A DNA stretch of 6,660 nt, from positions 1 through 6,660 of the forward strand of contig DIUL01000198.1 in assembly GCA_002422345.1 (NCBI GenBank), given 5' to 3'. Below, piece after piece: positions 4,639 to 6,660 of the stretch. The first letter of the stretch is position 1. Every line of letters begins with the position of its first letter. The notes beneath the pieces are model-generated. The model was not told the DNA's origin. It was given only the letters and a program-made list of their open reading frames with translations, and ran no database searches. The stretch comes from Acetobacteraceae bacterium UBA6159 (GTDB lineage Bacteria; Pseudomonadota; Alphaproteobacteria; Acetobacterales; Acetobacteraceae). The position numbers and the translations under genes are program-made.

Positions 4639-6456
4639 CTACGCGGCCACGGACACCATTTGCAGCGGCGCGCGGTACGCCGTCTGCGGATGGTATTCGA
4701 CGGTCAGCAGCAGAGGCCCGTCAGACTGCAACGGCAGCACGGCGGCGCCATCGGTCCACCGCCAAGCGTGCCGTGCGTCGCCTTCAAGGTCCCACCACCC
4801 ACGGTTCAGGGCGGGGTGATCGAGCGGAATCGACCAAACCTCATCACTGTGGCGGACCGTCAGGCGATGGACCGCGACGCCGAGCCTCCTGGGGTCGCTG
4901 ACCCAGGGATGAAGCTCATGCGGGATGCTCGCTCGGGAGATCAGGCGGGTGTTGCTCCGGTTGGCGGGGAGCATGAACACGCACTGGCCGTCGCCGATGG
5001 TCATGGGAAGCACCCGGCGGCCATCGACCTCGAGGCAGATGTCCGGGTTGGCGACGGTCGGGATGTGCGGCAACGCCAGGTTCAGGGACTGAGCCCTTTC
5101 CGCCAGCCTGGCCCATACGGGGCGGACCTGCTCCGGTTCCTCGGCGAACGGGGCGCAGGACGCGGCCCAGCGGCGCGCCTTGCCATCATTTCCGGTGAGG
5201 TCCGGGTGCAGCATCAACGGCTGTCCGGCGTTCTCGAAGATGTAGCGATTGCCGGTATCGAGATACGACTCGGTGGGCGCCCCTTCCGCGAGCAGGACTT
5301 CGTGGGTGTCCAGTTCGACATGGTAGTAGGTGACGGCCTGGCACGCTGTCTCGTGTCGTATCGTGGCACCGTTTACCAGCAACTGCGCCGGGACCAGCAG
5401 ACCGTCCACGAACATGGCATGCGCGGGCGAAACCATCAGATCGCGCCGAGGCACGCCATCGGCGAGCGCACCGGCCATGATGCGGACGGGCTGCGCGGGC
5501 GTGGGGTTTGGATGCCGTCGCAGGTCCAACCGACGCATCCCGATCCACCGGACCGGCCTGCTTCCCCCCGCGGCCGTGCACACCTGCATGCCTTCGCGCA
5601 ATGCCTCTACGGCACAGGGCCCATCGGGCGTGTCGATCAGGGTTCCCTCGGCGAAGCAGGCGAGTTCGATGTAGCCGTAGCTATTCCCCTGGAAATTGAC
5701 CGTGCCGATGGTCGCGGCCGCGACGAGGCCGGCCGCGAGAGTGACGTTCGTAAAGACGAATGTGCCGCCGTCCGTATTCAGGGTCAGCGTGGTGCCAAGA
5801 TAGCTCTTGGACAGGATCTGGACATCCTTGATGGCCAGGCGGTCGCCAAGATCGGCGCCCGAGATCGTGTTGGCTGTCGTGTTCTGCAGGGAGTCGAAGA
5901 ACACATGGTCAACGCCACCGTCGTCGAGATCGTAGGAGGAGTTGCCAAGCTGCCCGGTGATCCAGAGGATACCGGTATCCATTGTGATAAGGCCGCTTCC
6001 GTTGAAGTTCCCGTCGATCTTCAGGATGCCGCCGGCCACCGTGAAGTCACCGCTGCCATTGCCCGCGAGGTTGACGATCCCGGATGACCCGGCGGTTATA
6101 TTGCCATAGTTTCCATTCAGATTATTGACGGTGAAGATAGCGTTATCACTGACGGTAATCGCGCCATTGCTGCTGTTGAGGTTGTGAACAGTGAATACCG
6201 CACCTGATTGCACATTGATGGCGCCGAGATTTCCCGACAGCGTCTGTGTATCGAGATCGACATCGATCTGGAGCGTTACGCCGACGACATTGACGTCCAG
6301 GGACTGGATCGACCAGGGCCCACCGTCGACCACCGAGGTGTAGGTGCCAGACGCAAACGTAACCTGTGAGTTTCCATCCGGCAGCGAGACGGGGTCCCAG
6401 TTACCCGCGACATTCCAGAAGCCGCCTGATGTATTACCGAATGTGATGGCCGCCAT
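4639..6456 (-). CDS. Hint_2-domain protein with an N-terminal beta-solenoid
   Basis: This 605-residue protein has three parts. Residues 1-~260 are Gly/Asn/Thr-rich and start with GGFWNVAGNWDPVSLPDG, a motif frequent at the head of secreted or surface beta-repeat proteins. About five 16-20-residue repeats follow (78-171), then an ISGADLGDRLAIKDV stretch. Residues 267-404 form a Hint domain: CFAEGTLIDTPDG with the candidate nucleophile Cys267, then PVRWIG, VSPAHA (His346), GLLVPAQLLVNG and THEVLLAEG (His385). The remainder, with SIPHELHPWVSDPRRLGV and HAWRWTDGAAVLPL, resembles C-terminal parts of Hint proteins known to me from Acetobacteraceae. Hint domains can break the chain at the Cys, as in Hedgehog and inteins. 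No intein-type C-terminal Asn and downstream extein are present, so at most N-side cleavage is expected. No signal peptide or membrane helix is visible; the export route is unknown. The start is the ATG at 6456 rather than the in-frame GTG at 6465. Confidence 0.85.
   Translation of the reverse strand: MAAITFGNTSGGFWNVAGNWDPVSLPDGNSQVTFASGTYTSVVDGGPWSIQSLDVNVVGVTLQIDVDLDTQTLSGNLGAINVQSGAVFTVHNLNSSNGAITVSDNAIFTVNNLNGNYGNITAGSSGIVNLAGNGSGDFTVAGGILKIDGNFNGSGLITMDTGILWITGQLGNSSYDLDDGGVDHVFFDSLQNTTANTISGADLGDRLAIKDVQILSKSYLGTTLTLNTDGGTFVFTNVTLAAGLVAAATIGTVNFQGNSYGYIELACFAEGTLIDTPDGPCAVEALREGMQVCTAAGGSRPVRWIGMRRLDLRRHPNPTPAQPVRIMAGALADGVPRRDLMVSPAHAMFVDGLLVPAQLLVNGATIRHETACQAVTYYHVELDTHEVLLAEGAPTESYLDTGNRYIFENAGQPLMLHPDLTGNDGKARRWAASCAPFAEEPEQVRPVWARLAERAQSLNLALPHIPTVANPDICLEVDGRRVLPMTIGDGQCVFMLPANRSNTRLISRASIPHELHPWVSDPRRLGVAVHRLTVRHSDEVWSIPLDHPALNRGWWDLEGDARHAWRWTDGAAVLPLQSDGPLLLTVEYHPQTAYRAPLQMVSVAA
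5245..5658 (-). other. Hint_2 autoprocessing-type domain
   Basis: Residues 267-404 of the protein encoded at 6456-4639. The domain starts at Cys267 after the beta-repeat part and ends near SYLDTGNR. Conserved features seen are the N-terminal Cys, the SPAHA block and the THEVLLAEG block. The usual Gly-Asp after the first helix is Gly-Met here (REGMQV). Whether the domain still cleaves cannot be read from the sequence. Confidence 0.75.
5944..6225 (-). repeat. Five beta-solenoid protein repeats in the Hint protein
   Basis: Residues 78-171 divide into units beginning GAINVQSGAVFTV, GAITVSDNAIFTV, GNITAGSSGIVNL, DFTVAGGILKI and LITMDTGILWI, each with an Asn/Gly turn before the next. The pattern of alternating aliphatic residues and Asn-Leu-Asn turns suggests rungs of a parallel beta-helix. 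The codons differ between units, so these are old repeats and not a recent DNA duplication. The stretch is visibly less GC-rich than the Hint part and uses an ATA isoleucine codon. Confidence 0.6.
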
Positions 6457-6461
6457 TGTTA

Positions 6462-6468
6462 CCACCTT
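6462..6468 (-). promoter_or_regulatory. Ribosome binding site that sets the Hint protein start
   Basis: On the minus strand AAGGTGG lies 5 bases before the ATG at 6456. The alternative GTG start at 6465-6463 lies inside this site and has no good site of its own, so the ATG is preferred. The choice removes three residues and leaves MAAITFGN as the N-terminus. Confidence 0.6.
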
Positions 6469-6492
6469 GTCATAGGATATCGACCCTCCATA

Positions 6493-6522
6493 TCAATAAT
6501 TCCGCACCGGGAATCATGTCAA
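6493..6522 (-). promoter_or_regulatory. Promoter candidate for the Hint gene
   Basis: On the minus strand a perfect -35 hexamer TTGACA (6522-6517) is followed after 18 bases by TATTGA (6498-6493), a 3-of-6 match to the -10 box. Transcription would begin near 6486, about 30 bases before the ATG. The poor -10 match suggests a weak or activated promoter, or chance. Confidence 0.4.
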
Positions 6523-6586
6523 GCATATCGGCTGTACGACGCCGAAAAAACGTGGTTGCGCGAGTCTTCCACTCTCTCCGCAGAAC

Positions 6587-6630
6587 GGTAATATATCGTG
6601 TCTTATAAGGTATATTATCGGTATTTTATG
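6587..6630. repeat. AT-rich 11-bp-periodic repeats upstream of the Hint gene
   Basis: GGTAATATATC (6587-6597), GGTATATTATC (6609-6619) and GGTATTTTATG (6620-6630) are spaced 22 and 11 bases apart, with a degenerate unit between the first two. Spacing close to one helical turn puts all units on one face of the DNA. This is the most AT-rich patch in an otherwise GC-rich window, about 100 bases above the promoter candidate. It may bind a nucleoid protein or a regulator, or serve a gene to the right of the window. Confidence 0.45.
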
Positions 6631-6660
6631 ACATTACATCACTACTGTCCGGTTGACGGC

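Noticed and set aside
4660..6087. A plus-strand open frame of 475 codons opposite the Hint gene
   Set aside because: It has the composition of an antisense shadow, and the opposite strand carries clear Hint motifs.
4639..6456. Intein or polymorphic toxin reading of the Hint gene
   Set aside because: No host-enzyme extein halves, no C-terminal His-Asn junction, no known toxin domain after the Hint part, and no immunity-gene candidate beside it in the window.
6541..6560. A run of six A at 6545-6550 (T-run on the minus strand) as a terminator
   Set aside because: No stable stem precedes it on the minus strand, and it lies upstream of the Hint gene.

Overview
The window is GC-rich, gene-dense bacterial DNA. 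The gene set points to an alphaproteobacterium, most likely in the Rhodospirillales/Acetobacteraceae: aa3-type cytochrome c oxidase genes in the order ctaC-ctaD, a PmtA-type phospholipid N-methyltransferase, a TatA with an alphaproteobacterial-looking N-terminus, and above all a long Hint-domain protein of a kind I associate with Acetobacteraceae. This placement rests on family recognition only; there is no marker RNA or database hit behind it.

Layout: positions 1-2942 hold four genes, all on the minus strand. Read in their own direction they are a cold-shock protein (2942-2733), a class I SAM-dependent methyltransferase resembling PmtA (2556-1876), cytochrome c oxidase subunit II (1692-829) and the N-terminal part of subunit I (785 to the left edge). 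A 377-base divergent intergenic region (2943-3319) with several dyads separates csp from two plus-strand genes: a stand-alone tatA (3320-3580) and an acetamidase/formamidase-family amidohydrolase (3658-4614). A perfect 10-bp-stem hairpin over the amidase stop codon separates it from a convergent minus-strand gene (6456-4639). That gene encodes a 605-residue protein with a glycine/asparagine-rich beta-solenoid N-terminus, a Hint_2 domain and a family-type C-terminal domain. The right edge (6466-6660) is AT-rich non-coding DNA with a promoter candidate and an 11-bp-periodic repeat.

How they work together: CtaC and CtaD form the catalytic core of the terminal oxidase. CtaC carries the CuA site that accepts electrons from cytochrome c, and CtaD carries heme a and the heme a3/CuB centre. 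PmtA would methylate phosphatidylethanolamine towards phosphatidylcholine in the same membrane; a functional tie to the oxidase is only suggested by adjacency. TatA is the pore-forming subunit of the twin-arginine translocase, but tatB and tatC do not follow it here. The Hint protein looks unrelated to the rest.

I found no mobile element, CRISPR array, tRNA or rRNA, and no convincing new multi-gene system. The points most worth a second look are the beta-solenoid/Hint protein and its AT-rich upstream repeats, the orphan tatA next to an amidase, the glutamate-to-glutamine change in the CuA loop of CtaC, and the structured csp leader region.
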